Part shown: positions 13,611 to 24,890 of the stretch, piece after piece | Layout: the number at the start of each line of letters is the position of its first letter | Numbering within the stretch: position 1 is the first letter of the stretch | DNA from: Simmondsia chinensis | Taxonomy: Eukaryota > Streptophyta > Magnoliopsida > Caryophyllales > Simmondsiaceae | Length of the DNA stretch: 64,000 nucleotides | Direction: 5' to 3' | Assembly (NCBI GenBank): GCA_018398585.1 | Contig: JAGTTD010000021.1 | Location: 23,589,107 to 23,653,106 of the forward strand | Made by a program: the position numbers and the translations under genes | Notes under the pieces: generated by a model | What the model was told of the DNA's origin: nothing | The model's database searches: none | The model's input: the letters and a program-made list of their open reading frames with translations, nothing else

Positions 13611-14589
13611 TGGGGGGGATTTGCATCAATGTTGACTGTACCATTGCTTTCATTATGCAACAGCAGTGTACCCCTGACATGATTTAATATATTTAGCGAA
13701 TGAGATGAACTGGGAAAACTTGATGGACTGACCACTATTGCATATCCAATCCAAGTCTCTGCTTGTCAAAGTCACCGTCATCCTCTGACGATACCGTTTG
13801 CAGAACTGGAGGTCAAAAATCTGATCTCCAATCACTTGTATCTCTCATAACATTCACAGAATCTTTACATGCTCTAGCTCTGCTGACAACAGATGCAGTT
13901 GAATGCTCTTGAAGCTTCTCTAAATCAGGCCATGTTGAACTTTGATATCCAGATAACACTATGTCATCATCAGGTAAATTGTTTAGCCTGGTAACTTCAG
14001 AACGATCGATATTTGATTCTTTAGTAGTGCTGATCGATGATAAGTTTGAGCAAAGTTTCTGAATTGGCTCATCATAGGAGACTCTTGCTCTTTTCTGCAA
14101 CCAAAAAGCAAGTTTTTGCACATCAATAGGATGCGTAGTGCCCCAGTACAACAATAACAACAACCGTCTCAGTACCACAAGGGCTCCTGTCAAAGCAAGG
14201 TTTGAGGGAGACGTAAGCAACCTAACCCCTTCAGGATGTTACCTTTAAAGAAAGACTGTGTCCAAGTACCCCCAACGCGTAGCACCCCATTGACATATTA
14301 TTTTGCTCGTTACTCTCATCCATGGGCGGTGAAGTCAGCCGGCTGGTTTACATCACAGCTTTCGCAGCATGGAAGAGACCTCTGATACATTATTTCCAAG
14401 ATTTATTCTAGGATGCTGCTTTATATTGATTTTGATTTATGTTTAGGACGTCGCGCATTGATCTCCACATTCAAAACAAGTTTCTTGCCTAGATCAGTGG
14501 GTATAGAGTCCTGGGTCATCCCTACAACTGCTCTTCAAAATATTAGCAACCTGCTAACTGCATCAAGTTTCTGCTTGGGAGGTCTATTA
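13611..14589 (-). pseudogene. Inverted broken copy of part of NOT4 exon 10
   Basis: On the minus strand this matches NOT4 exon 10 from about 8168 to 9010. The longest open part (13813-14220) reads THPIDVQ, IQKLCSNLSS, LNNLPDDDIVLSGYQSSTWP and SVNVMRDTSDWRSD, all present in the parent. Disruptions seen: a CGA-to-TGA stop at 13813-13815, small indels, and a retroposon at 14146-14276. No start codon, promoter or other NOT4 exon is present, so this is a segmental inverted duplicate and not a gene. Introns cannot be judged because only one exon is copied. Confidence 0.92.
14146..14276 (-). mobile_element. RTE-like LINE 3'-tail insertion inside the NOT4 pseudogene
   Basis: This 131-bp insert is absent from the parent NOT4 exon. 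On the minus strand it starts at the GGTTGGG-like point of the LINE tail and ends in a (TTG)-type repeat (plus CAACAATAACAACAAC). It is flanked by a 13-bp imperfect duplication, GCGTAGTGCCCCA at 14133-14145 and GCGTAGCACCCCA at 14277-14289. It therefore inserted after the NOT4 segment was duplicated. Confidence 0.85.
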
Positions 14590-14690
14590 GACTCCCGCTA
14601 ATGCGGGATCTGAGGGGGTAAGATGTACATAGCCTTACCCCTTCATAGTGCTACTCCAAAGGAAGGCTGTTCCTAAAAAATCATAAAAGG
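14590..14690 (-). mobile_element. RTE-like LINE 3'-tail fragment abutting the NOT4 pseudogene
   Basis: On the minus strand it shows the family words AAGGGGTAAGGCTATGTACAT, CCCCCTCAGATCCCGC and GCGGGAGT. It stops abruptly where NOT4-like sequence begins at about 14589 and lacks the terminal (TTG)n. The duplication breakpoint therefore probably lies within this element. Confidence 0.7.
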
Positions 14691-14699
14691 AATAACACG

Positions 14700-15601
14700 C
14701 ACAATGATTCAATATATGATGAATTCCGAAAGTAATAATCAATCGGATTGGGTAAAAGAACAGCATCTTCAAAACAAAAGCCTGCCAGACAACAATCTAG
14801 TACTAGGTTTGGATAGATTATCAAGCTGCTCAATTGATGGTAACGCAAGTCGATGAAACAAAAGCCTAGCCCACCATAGTAGGCCCCTAGTTGACCTTTT
14901 TCTATTGCTAATAGTAAAGAAACTCTTCATTTATATTCACCTACTTACACGGCATCAAATTTAATCTTCAAATATTATTGAACTTTCTCTCAAATTTATG
15001 TCTTAATTTTGGGATTAGAGGTCTATACTGGTACCAGTGTGTCAAGCACTACTATTGAGCAACACTTACCTCTGTTGGTACCTCATTTCTGAATTTAACG
15101 TAATAGGCCGTACATAGGTATTGTAGAGTTTCACTCTTGTTCTGTATCCTTTTTTGTCAAATTTTATAGTAAAAAAGCTTGTGATTTTTCTATCAAATTG
15201 AGTATTTTTCTCATAAATAGATCTATTACCATTTTATCGTTCTACCTACATGTGGTCTTCATCAAAACTAATTAACTTAACATTCTTAATTAATAACCCT
15301 TTGCTAATTACCCACCCATTCGACTTGACTCAACCTTAACTTTAAATATTGTTTCATTTTTGCTTTTAAAGTTACAGGCTCGCAAACTAGCTTTCATTTA
15401 AAGTACCATCATATATGTAAAGTTGCATACATTTCGCATTTGGGGTTAGCCTGTTCAGACATGGGTTTCTTATTATTACTGCTGCTCCGGCTAGTTACCG
15501 CCCAAACAAAAAAAAAAAATTAAAAAGAAAAGAAAAATTAAAAATCTCAACTTCTTTTTCTCTATTTTCATTTCATCACAAAGCTTCCATAGCATAACAT
15601 A
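14700..15601. other. Spacer between NOT4 pseudogene and ATL gene
   Basis: AT-rich unique-looking sequence. No gene or clear repeat was recognised. The right end includes the 3'UTR of the ATL gene on the minus strand. Confidence 0.4.
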
Positions 15602-16297
15602 TCATGATAATGATAATGAGGATGGCAGTGACGATGACGATCGTAATAATGATGGTGATGGCGATGATGATGATGACGACGATGACGATGATAGCAGTGA
15701 TGTTGATGATGATGATGGGTGAATCCTAGTCTCAGACCTGCTCCTACTCAGCATACTTCTAAGCGAACAATCCACCTCCGCCGCTACCATCTCCACCACC
15801 ACCTCCACCGCCACAACCTCCTCCTCCTCCGCCTTCTCCACCACCGCTTTCTTCTCCTTCACATCACCAACCACAACAGTCGCCCTGCAAATGGGACACT
15901 CACAGTGAGCCCTAAACCACCTGTCAATACACTGCACGTGAAACGCGTGTGAGCAAGCGGGCAACACCCTCCCCACATCCCCCTCATCAAATAAACACAA
16001 GCAGATGGCGCACTCAACCCCATCTCCGATGTGGGAAACAACAGGAATGGAGTTCATGGTAATGGGGTCAAGCCCTAATGACGGCGGTGACTTAGTGGGA
16101 GAAAGGGAAGAAGTACGAGGGAAGATGGTGGTGGTGGTGGTGGAGGAGGAGGAGGAGAGAGAATGGTGGTGGGGGTGGCGGAGGAAGCAGGTGGCGTAGA
16201 GGTGGAGGAGGAGGACGAAAAGGATGACAAGAAGGAGGGCGATAATGGCTGCTAACATTATGTTGTTGTCGTATGTTAATATGTCTTCCATTTTCAT
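15602..16297 (-). CDS. RING-H2 finger protein of the ATL family (E3 ubiquitin ligase)
   Basis: Intronless 231-codon frame, as usual for ATL genes. Seen in order: one hydrophobic membrane segment near residues 14-34; a His/Ser/Thr-rich linker; the ATL hallmark GLD box (SLGLDPITMNSIPV); then a RING-H2 domain with CAIC, CSHAFH, C and CPIC, with the conserved Trp after the sixth ligand (CIDRWF). ATL proteins are membrane-anchored E3 ligases, often in defence or stress responses (family knowledge). The last 40 or so residues are nearly pure Ser/Leu/Pro, encoded by a trinucleotide repeat. M1 or M3 could start translation. The exact ATL subtype is not determined. Confidence 0.92.
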   Translation of the reverse strand: MKMEDILTYDNNIMLAAIIALLLVILFVLLLHLYATCFLRHPHHHSLSSSSSTTTTTIFPRTSSLSPTKSPPSLGLDPITMNSIPVVSHIGDGVECAICLCLFDEGDVGRVLPACSHAFHVQCIDRWFRAHCECPICRATVVVGDVKEKKAVVEKAEEEEVVAVEVVVEMVAAEVDCSLRSMLSRSRSETRIHPSSSSTSLLSSSSSSSSSSPSPSLLRSSSSLPSSLSLS

Positions 16298-16382
16298 GTA
16301 TTCAAGAGGAAGATCAAGATCAAGATGAAGATGATGATGGATGCCAATTATTATTTGATGGGTTTGCAGGATTTCTCTTGAT

Positions 16383-16393
16383 CTTTATATATA
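16383..16393 (-). promoter_or_regulatory. TATA box of the ATL gene
   Basis: On the minus strand TATATATAAAG lies about 90 bases before the start codon, the usual plant spacing for a TATA box with a short leader. A further (TA)n run lies just upstream at about 16405-16425. Confidence 0.5.
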
Positions 16394-16429
16394 TGTTTGA
16401 GCTTAATATATATATATATATAGCTATAT

Positions 16430-18090
16430 TATATGATGTTTCGGCTTACGACTGTTTGATCAAGTATTTTTTTTTTAATAAATAATTTTGCAGGATGAGA
16501 GTGTTTGGTCCCAAAAAAATATTTTTAGACAATAAGCAATAAAAAAATTTCTACTTTCAAATAAAAACAAAAAAATAATTCTTCTCTTTTAAAATAAAAG
16601 TAAAAATTAAAAATTTTTGAGATAGAAAATACTCTTATACATTTTATAAAAATGATCTTAAAAAAGTACTTGTAAAAAAATCGGTCTTTCATAGCTTGAC
16701 TAAATAGATCCTTAGTTAAATAATTATACAAAAAATATAAAGTATATAAGGAATCTATTAATGATTTAGTTTTTATAAGGAGTATATTTGAATATAAAGT
16801 TATTTTTGAACTTTAAATTTTAAGTTTCTTGGGATAATTATGTTATTAATGAATGAAACCCACTTGGTATATGAATTTAATTTAGAGCTATAACAAAGGC
16901 ATTTAAAAGTGTAGCTAATAAATGTAAATAATAAAAGTAATTGAAAAAAAGGGGATGGAAAAGGGAGGCAGAAAAATTAATAAAGAGGTGTCATAGGATA
17001 CCAAGAAGAGAGACAGAATTAACGTGAATGCAAAGTAGCTTGGACCCCTACATTTTTTAAGTGCCCTATTTTTTTATTTTTTTTTATTTTTTTTTTGAAA
17101 GGTCAATACGCAAGACCTTTATTTAAGGACATTCATGAACCACTCGTGAAGGTGACGGCAGCATATCATACTCATTTTTTTATTTATTTTTTTATTTTTT
17201 TGTGCGTAGGGATAGTTCCGGAATATCATAATTATTATTTATCTTTACATACAGCTCTTTAATAAAAAGAGTCGAGTATAAACTCTAAGGAAAGAATAGG
17301 CCAAAATTTGAGATGTCTTTAGTTGAGTGATGTAATAGATCAAAGAGAGCACGTCCTTTAGTTTGAGTTTTAACTTAATATAAAAACAAGACGTTATTAG
17401 AAATATTTAGTATTACTCTTTTACTTGACATGTGCATAAGATATGGGGCATGAATAATAGACGAGTAACATTCACTTGGGATTCTTCTAGGAATAAGGTT
17501 AGATGATATGGGCAAGCAGATTAAAGATTACCATGAGTAAGCATAATCGGTCGATCTAAGGATTAAGAAGAACGAGAACGGATTGACCAAAAGAGAGAAA
17601 GGTAACGAGTAAGTTGGGGATATATATTTGTTTTAGAATAAAAAAGAGGCAAAAGGGGAGGGTGAATGAGAGGAGTAATATGGGAATGGGTACCAAAATT
17701 CAGGGGACCCATGTGATTTTTTTTGTACTTTTTGACACTGCCAAGCTGTGGCCTTTTTGACCATATCATGCTTCCATGGAACCATCTCGTTAAATATTCA
17801 TTAATTTTATATATATATATATACTAAAAAACAAATTAATTAATAGCTTTTTGTCGTGTTGGCTGAGGGCCGATTTGACCAGGTTTCTTTTTTTGGAGAA
17901 AGTATCTTTTCATGAAAAAAATATTTTTATTGGAAGTAAAAATATTTGATTTGGAATGAAAAGTGTTTTAAATAAAAGAAAAAAAATTGTTCTCTCTTTT
18001 GAGAAAAACGGAAACATAATTTTTTTCCTATTTAAAGTAGAATTACAAACAAAAACAATAATGTGAGAAAAACTGGAACAAACTTGATAT
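16430..18090. other. AT-rich intergenic spacer
   Basis: No gene is supported. It contains several poly(T)/(TTTA)n tracts. One segment at about 17080-17215, between two such tracts, begins on the plus strand as T-run then GAAAGGTC, which may be the poly(A) end of a small minus-strand retroposon. The remainder holds short minus-strand open frames without any recognised domain. Confidence 0.35.
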
Positions 18091-18675
18091 GCTTTGATAC
18101 CAATTTGTTAGAAAAATCTTAATGCGGAAGCGTAAACCCTAGTTGCTTGATTCAATTCAAATAATACGACTCACACTAACGAGAAGTAAACAAAATAGGT
18201 GAAAGAAAGAACAAACCAGAAGAACACAATGATTTACATGGAAACCCCTCTTCAATCAAGAGGGGAGAAAACCACGGACGAAGATGGAGATCTTTATTGA
18301 TACTAAACGGAAGAATTACAATCACACTTCCTCTTAACGAGATCTATGGAGAATTACAGATCACTCCCTCTGAACTCTCGTAGCACTCGAATATCTGAAT
18401 TGGAGGAACTATGAATCACCTCTCTCTCTCTTTAGATGACGGCAGCCTCACTCTGAATTAGATACCTAAACTGAAACCCTAACAGGTATATTTATAACCC
18501 TCGCGAAAAAACGACTCCCGATCAATCGGTGAGTCCCGATCAATCGGCCCCCTCTCGGCCAAAACAGGTATTTTTCATTTAAATCACCCGATCGATCGGA
18601 CACCCCCCGATCAATCGGTGACCCCTTGACTACCCTTAATTTCTAAATACATAAATTTGAGGCATAACCCTAACA
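18091..18675 (-). mobile_element. Copia-type LTR with adjoining primer-binding site
   Basis: A 570-bp LTR-like block (18106-18675) begins TGTTAG and ends CTAACA. On the minus strand it is followed directly by TTGGTATCAAAGC (plus 18091-18103), a near match to the initiator-Met tRNA primer site used by Ty1/Copia elements (TGGTATCAGAGC). Only a few bases of internal region remain and no second LTR was found, so this is a truncated element. The block carries four copies of the palindromic motif CCGAT(C)(A/G)ATCGG at about 18518, 18535, 18588 and 18607. Confidence 0.7.
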
Positions 18676-18830
18676 AATAACAACAGTCTCAGTGCTACAC
18701 GAGCTCCCGTATAAGCAAGGTCTGGAGATGGATGTAGACAATCTTCTCCCTTTAGGGTGCTACCCTGAAGAAAGGCTGTTTCTGGTGACTCCCAACCTGA
18801 GGAGCATGTCATTGTGAAAGCATTGCCGCC
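18676..18830 (-). mobile_element. RTE-like LINE 3'-tail fragment next to the Copia LTR
   Basis: On the minus strand: CTCAGGTTGGGAGTCACCAG, AACAGCCTTTCTTCAGGGTAG, CTACATCCATCTCCAGACC, GGGAGCTCGTGTAGCACTGAG, then a short TTG-type end (plus AACAACAG). It matches the tail of the LINE at 46564-47881. The LTR abuts its (CAA) end, suggesting that one inserted into the terminal repeat of the other. Confidence 0.75.
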
Positions 18831-19468
18831 TGAAAGTATGAGAGAAACTAGTGGTTTAAACCCACCCCTACTTTCGACTAGGCCTGAAATTGAAGCTCTT
18901 CAATTCATCTTAAAGCTAGTTTACTACAAGTACGAAGAAAGCAAGAGAAGTAGTGAAGTGGAAGTAAAAATGGCAAGCTTCCAAGTAGGCCTTCTTCTAT
19001 GGTGCAGTTTTACAGTACCCACTTTTCTTTGTAACATCAAAAAAGGAACCCCTGGTTAAAGTGGGCTCACCTGTCACACTTCACCCTTTCCTGTTAAATT
19101 TCTAAATTTATTTATCCTTTTTTATTTAAAATAGTTTTTGCTACTCAAGGCGTTAAAGAGTTAGATACACATAAGCTAAGTCCAAGGAGTCAAAAGTGCA
19201 CACACGATTACAAGTGAAGTTCTATCTCAAAACCAATTGTCTTGAGGTTGAGTGGAGTAGAAAACTAGGTTTGCTTGTCAATCTCTTCCATCTCAACTTT
19301 ATGAGAGTTTTTACTACTAGACTCACAAGCATAACTCTCAACACTAAGAGAATGGTGCCGCTGATAGATGCAAGTACAAATCAACACAGACAGCTGCGTT
19401 TTGAGGGCACATGCAAAAGAAAATGGCCAAAGCCTGAATTAGAAGCAAAGAAAAGGCACTCGAGATGT
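18831..19468. other. Downstream region of uS17m gene
   Basis: No independent gene was recognised. The right part is presumably the 3'UTR of the minus-strand uS17 gene. Small open frames here lack family signatures. Confidence 0.35.
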
Positions 19469-22400
19469 TCAAGTGGATGGAGTGGCTGAAGGTTGAGCAT
19501 TGTTGCTTGACTGAGCAATTTGATCTGCTGATAGAGGTTGATAAATGCGCGCTCTTTTCAGAATTTCAGCAACCACCCAATGCTTCCGCTTGCTCAGTGG
19601 CCTTGATGGATCCAGACGAACCTGTACATTTGAAATGGTTCCATTTCTTACGTTAGATAATTTTAGGAGCACCAGAAATATATACCAAAGATAAGTGTAG
19701 CGGGATTGAAATTGTCATGATACGAATGGAGATCCTGTAATTCAACTTATGGTAATATAAATACTTTCTGCATTGGGTTCCGAATCAGAACAAAGGAGAA
19801 GCGTTTTGTTAAGTAGTCACAGCCACCGTAAGAGCTCGTCAGCTCTCTTCATGATATCTGATTCACGTCAGTGATCCCCAGAGAATGGGGTAGGGCTTAG
19901 TATATGGCGTGGTAGATGAAGGTCATGTCTATCCCCATGAAGAAGCAATTGAGTTCAAGCTTAATGGAAACTGACAATATTAAGTCACTTCTCAAAACAG
20001 TGTCTAGGCATACTAGCAGTAGGACCACACAAAGAATCTTGGTGATAAATGAACACGTACTTCAGCTAAATAATTGATTTACGTATTCACTTCAGCGGGC
20101 AAACAGTCATCCACAAAACACGCTATACATGGAACATTGTGTTTGTTAAAAGAATCATAACACATATTCCAAAAAGAACGCAGCCGACGGGAAAAACTCA
20201 CAAGGGAAACATGAAAAGTCATTTTTAAAGCCTTAAAAACAACTGCCTGTATGCTTTTATTGACATAAGAGACATGCTGACATGGACTATCCAGAACACT
20301 AAGCGAATACAAGTGAATCAACAAGCATAGAATGGCTTAATGAACAAGCATTACTAAATAATGGGGGGGGAAACCAAAACCTTCCCCGACCCCTTACTGC
20401 TCAAGGATTCAATGCAGATGCGGAACTACCTTTTTAACCCTTGAGTTGTTAAATTTCATGACGTTGAATCTCAGTAAAAAAAAAAAAAAAAAAAACTGTA
20501 TTGGCCTTGCATATGGGCAGAGGATATATCATTTACATCAATTACAAACTATGATTACATATCATTCACATCAATTACAAACTAGGATTACATGAACAAT
20601 AATTTTTTCTTTTTAAATCAGAATAACATGTATGAGAATTTCATTATCATAAGTAGTGCACAAATGAAGTATTTTCACTCCTCAGTTCAATCTTGAAACT
20701 GTGAGCTTCAAATATTAGCAAATATCTACTGCAACCAGTCCTTGCAGCGTTGAATGATTGTACTGTTTTGATGTGACCAACAAAGATTCCAAGTAATAGG
20801 TGCAGCAAGCCAAACAGAAGATTCCAAGTAAAACAGCTCCCCTGCTCTCCTAATTAGCCCATTCCTGTCAATGCCACTGCATTATTTTTTGCGCTTCCCT
20901 CAGCTCCTAGTCTTCTTCCTGCTTCTATATCACTTCACCACAAGAGCCTTAATCACACCACTCCCACCTCCATGTTAGATAGCCACTGACCTTAACAGGT
21001 TACGTTCAGATAAGATTACTATTTCAGAGTAGGAGAGGAGAGCTGCTTCCTTCAATGTAATTAGATAGCCACTGACTTTAACAGGTTACGTTTAGATAAG
21101 ATTTACTATTTCAGAGTAGGAAAGGACAGCTGCTTCCTTCAACGTAAATGATAAAATAAATCAATTGGTATGAAAAATGGTCCTCCTTTTCAGGATAGCA
21201 AAGGTAAAGAGCAGACCAAGAATTTAATGAATGGTTCTTTCAGATGTCCATTGTTGTTTCAAGTTACAAAAGATGGGTTTTGAACCCTTCGGGTAAGATG
21301 GTTAATAGTGCGGTCGAAGGGCAAGTTATGTTGAACAACCCGCAGCCACTCACATAACTATCTCAGAAGTACAATGCTCTACCAATTTACAACTTATTTT
21401 CATTTCCTATTGCCAGTTCCAAAGCTCAATAACTGAGTATTAAAGAACTGTAAGCCGTGAGCGCTCTGTTTGTCTGGAGTTTCATTGAATGAAAGTTGGA
21501 GTTTGCAGTGGGTATACATACAGAAAGAGTAGAGCGATCTTTTGTCAAAGTGAGAATTTGCAGAGGGGGGAGAAAATTGGGTTTTAAGATTGAAAATGGT
21601 AATTATTCTTTGCTGATGGGCATGTGCTATGATTTCCATGAGGCATGACATGGGATTAATGAGGATAATGTTATCCAGAATCTAATCCTTATCATGCAAG
21701 GAATCCATGGCTAGTTTATGTGGGCTTTCATAAATATCAGAAGGGATGACTGGGTAGAACTGGCATGACAACAGGGAAAGGCAGTCAGTGTATCAGACAA
21801 TTATACAAAATTGAAGCAAGGTGGGTCTTTCTTCTACCCTCCAAAAATTATAAGGAAAAGTGATTCAACAGACACTTAGCTTTGTCTACAGACTGAACTA
21901 GAATCCAAACCTTACAATTTGCAAGGGAGGGAGGGGATGCAAAGCAGGGAATTACAGTGGAAAGATTGACCGTCTCATTGGGTGCCATGAAGTGGGCGTG
22001 TCCACCCTTATATGAGACCTAGAAACATCAACATAGTCTTTTCGTTCATGAACTGAGAACATGAAAATGATTCAAGCTTAGCAAGCAGTGAAACTCAAGC
22101 TAAATGGCTCTTTCATCATAGAGATTTGGAACGGGTATCAGAGTCTCCCAATGGAAGAGTTTGTATAGGTGGTCTTCAGAGGTTTTCTTTCATACGGTTC
22201 CTAATCTATATGCTGAACTTCTGACCAAATGAGAGAGGAGCCAGTAAAAAGGCCAGCATCGCTACCATTCCCTCAAATGAAATGGGAAAGTTTTCAGCTT
22301 ATATCCCTTCTCCTTTCTACAACCACGTAATATAAAAGAGCAGTCACAGCCTCATACTAGGACAAACTTAAAAAAACCAGACCACACAGAAAACTAATAT

Positions 22401-23730
22401 CACAACCTGATACAGTAGTAGACCTTTTATATGTTGTCATCAGTTGAAGCATTAACAATAATTACATTTCCCCCTGAAGGGAGCACAACTCAGTCTCAAA
22501 CTCGAAGCAAAATTTCGATCCAGCGTCTTGGATACACCTACTCCAAGAACAAAACAAAGCAATTAATGCTTCAAGATCAGAGGCCGGGTTCCAATTAATC
22601 TTTCAATATAAAATAAGCAGCGGCCTTGCTTATTTTACCTTCATTTTCTTGACTTCTCCAAACCAAACAGAACCTCCCCACATTCTTCTCCTTCCCAATT
22701 TTTAACCAAACAGATCACTAGTTCATTGAATTGTTGAACCTCTGTCATATAAACTTTTTAGTATTGTTCTTTCTCCCTCCTTTGTCTTCTGTAGACTCTT
22801 TTGTCTTCTTTCTCCCTGTTTTTCCCATACTACTCCCCTCTTTCCGCTCTCTTAACATGACAAACAGAACATTTCAAAGCTGCTATCTTGAGTGAAACAT
22901 ATCAAATTGCAACTTCATGTTCTCTGCCAAGCAACTTCAACAAGACTACACCAATATCCATATTCAAAACAAAGACCCCCACCTAATTAAAAAAAATGAC
23001 AGTCCGCGGTGAAATAATCGGATGAAGTTCATTCTGTAGCGTTGGGATTGGTACGCAACAGATTGATCTAGCCGCTACACAATTGGTCACTATCTGATGA
23101 TGAGGGGTATATATATGTATTGTATTTGCTTTATTGGAACATACATATAAATGTATTCACATGTTCAAACTAAAATTACAAAAGCTAATACTTGTAAAGC
23201 TATTCATTCGAAATTTTGCAAGCAAACAGTTTAAAAGGGAACTTATGTTCCTAAAAACTCAGCATGTTCCCACAACCTACACAAAGCCGACAACCATCCT
23301 TTCCTTCTCCATTATAACCACAGCAACAACTAACCATGATTTGATTCTATATTCACAACAGTCAAAGATATTCTCAAGTATATAATGCTTAGAATTTATC
23401 CCTCATTTGCAGATAATCCATCATCCAGAATCAAATGTTCTCCATACCACAACAAAAGTGAACGCAATATCAATTGAACAAACATAACTCGTTAGCATTA
23501 AAACACAAGGTCCACAAAATCAATATTAACGGGAGATATTTCTTGCAATAAGGTGGTAAGTCTTTTACCCGGTCACCAATGCTGCAATCGTTCTTGTCAT
23601 CATGGGCCATGAATTTGCTGGTTCGCTTGACGTATCTGTTATAAAGCTTGTTATGGAAGAGACGGTCGACTGCCACAACCACTGATTTCTGCATCTTGTT
23701 GGACACTACCACCCCCACCACTGGCTTCAT
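19469..23730 (-). CDS. Ribosomal protein S17 (uS17), bacterial/mitochondrial type
   Basis: Two coding exons on the minus strand: 23569-23730 and 19469-19621, joined ...[11 protein letters not shown]..., giving 104 aa with perfect phase. Exon 1 encodes [20 protein letters not shown], then the RNA-binding region and [12 protein letters not shown]. Exon 2 encodes the [18 protein letters not shown] strand motif of the OB-fold. The start at 23730 matches the MKPVVG start I recall for plant mitochondrial-type S17. An in-frame upstream extension is open but unlike a presequence. uS17 binds 16S-like rRNA early in small-subunit assembly. Organelle location is inferred from family resemblance. The donor is GTAAAA and the acceptor TGTACAG. 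The 3.9 kb intron is unusually long relative to the coding length. Confidence 0.9.
19622..23568 (-). other. Long intron of the uS17 gene
   Basis: Mostly unique AT-rich sequence with a poly(A) run at about 20476-20495, a short direct repeat at about 20536-20595 (ACATCAATTACAAACTA twice), and the 87-bp tandem duplication. No other gene, tRNA or snoRNA was convincingly recognised inside it. Confidence 0.5.
20975..21148. repeat. Tandem duplication (87 bp) in the uS17 intron
   Basis: The block starting TTAGATAGCCACTGACCTTA at 20975 is repeated from 21062 with a handful of substitutions, ending in CTTCCTTCAA(T/C)GTAA. The units are directly adjacent. Confidence 0.85.
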
Positions 23731-24300
23731 TTTCCTCTTTCTCTCTGTCAATCCCAGCATTATTAGCAGATCAAACATATTGCAACAAAAATTATATATA
23801 CACTGAGAAAACCCATAGTATATTTGCACTAACTTATGTGATACTAAATCCAATCTTTAACTTAAAACTACCATTCATGTGTCACCCTTATCAGCTAATA
23901 TCACATTCGCATATGTTGGTACATATATATACATACATACACATATACATATCTACACACATTAACAAAATCTTAAGTTTATAAATTATTATTCATATAA
24001 AAATATGTTAGGATTACAAGATAAAAATACAGTAAGCGGGCATTAAGATAATATTTCATTTAGGACTTCTAACAAACACTTGGCAGGCATCATTCATCGA
24101 TCAATTTTCCGCCATACATTGGGGTGTCTAAACTAGAAGAAATTGATTAAAACTTAATCAGCACCTTAAAAAATATGGAAGATTCACTCGCTCTAAAGCT
24201 AGTGAAAGAATTTGAGGTTTTACATCATGGCAACAGATTATGTGCAACTTGATAACTATTCTTTGAATTTTCGGAGCATGTAGTTGTCAAGGAATCCACT
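23731..24300. other. uS17 upstream region
   Basis: Probable 5'UTR and promoter of uS17 on the minus strand. Contains an alternating ATACATATA tract at about 23920-23955. No gene was recognised. Confidence 0.35.
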
Positions 24301-24560
24301 AAGTTTCCAGGGTGTTAGCGTTACAGCGGTAAGTGACCTATAAATGGGCCTTCTTGTGCCGGTGTAGAGTATGAGCAAGAATTGTAATCCTTAGTTTATG
24401 TAGTGATTTTCACTGCTCTATGGACACAGGCTTTGGCCAAACCACCGAATTCCGGTGTCTCGATTTCCCCCAATCCCCTTTATTTGTGTTTGTTATTCAG
24501 ATTACAAGCTTGGTGTACATGGGTGGTCCGAACAACTGGTATCGGAGCCTATGTAGATCC
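24300..24560 (+). mobile_element. Copia-type LTR remnant with primer-binding site
   Basis: The end is typical of Copia LTRs: a CTCTATGGACACAGGC then GGCCAAACCACCGAATTCCG motif, a pyrimidine-rich stretch, then ...AACA followed by TGGTATCGGAGCC at 24537-24549, close to the Met-tRNA primer site. The 5' boundary is uncertain. Internal coding region is absent; the sequence after about 24600 is GC-rich and unrelated. Confidence 0.6.
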
Positions 24561-24838
24561 CAAATCAGATAATCAGCAGTCACGGTAGGAGGAAATGACA
24601 GGTGGCCGGTACACAACACCCGGCCTGCAATTGCAGCGTGGGAGCACGGCGGACCGTGGAGGTGTTTTGGCCGCGCGTGATGTTAAACGCAAAGCGAGAG
24701 ACTGTAACTGTGTACCTGGGTGATCAATCGGCGACGGCGGAGGGTTTCAGCAGCGGTGGAGGAATCTAGCGGTGGCGCGTGGCTGTAAGCACGCCTAAGC
24801 GAAGTGAACAGCGGTGGTATCGGCCCGAGAAGACTGGT

Positions 24839-24859
24839 GAGAGAGAGAGAGAGAGAGAG
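24839..24859. repeat. GA microsatellite
   Basis: Uninterrupted GA dinucleotide run within GC-rich sequence just left of the foldback element. Confidence 0.8.
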
Positions 24860-24890
24860 GGGCGGTAACGCATACAGAGGAGAGGAAGGA

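Noticed and set aside
13813..14220. 135-codon minus-strand frame as an independent gene
   Set aside because: It is a broken copy of NOT4 exon 10 with an internal retroposon and no promoter or start context.
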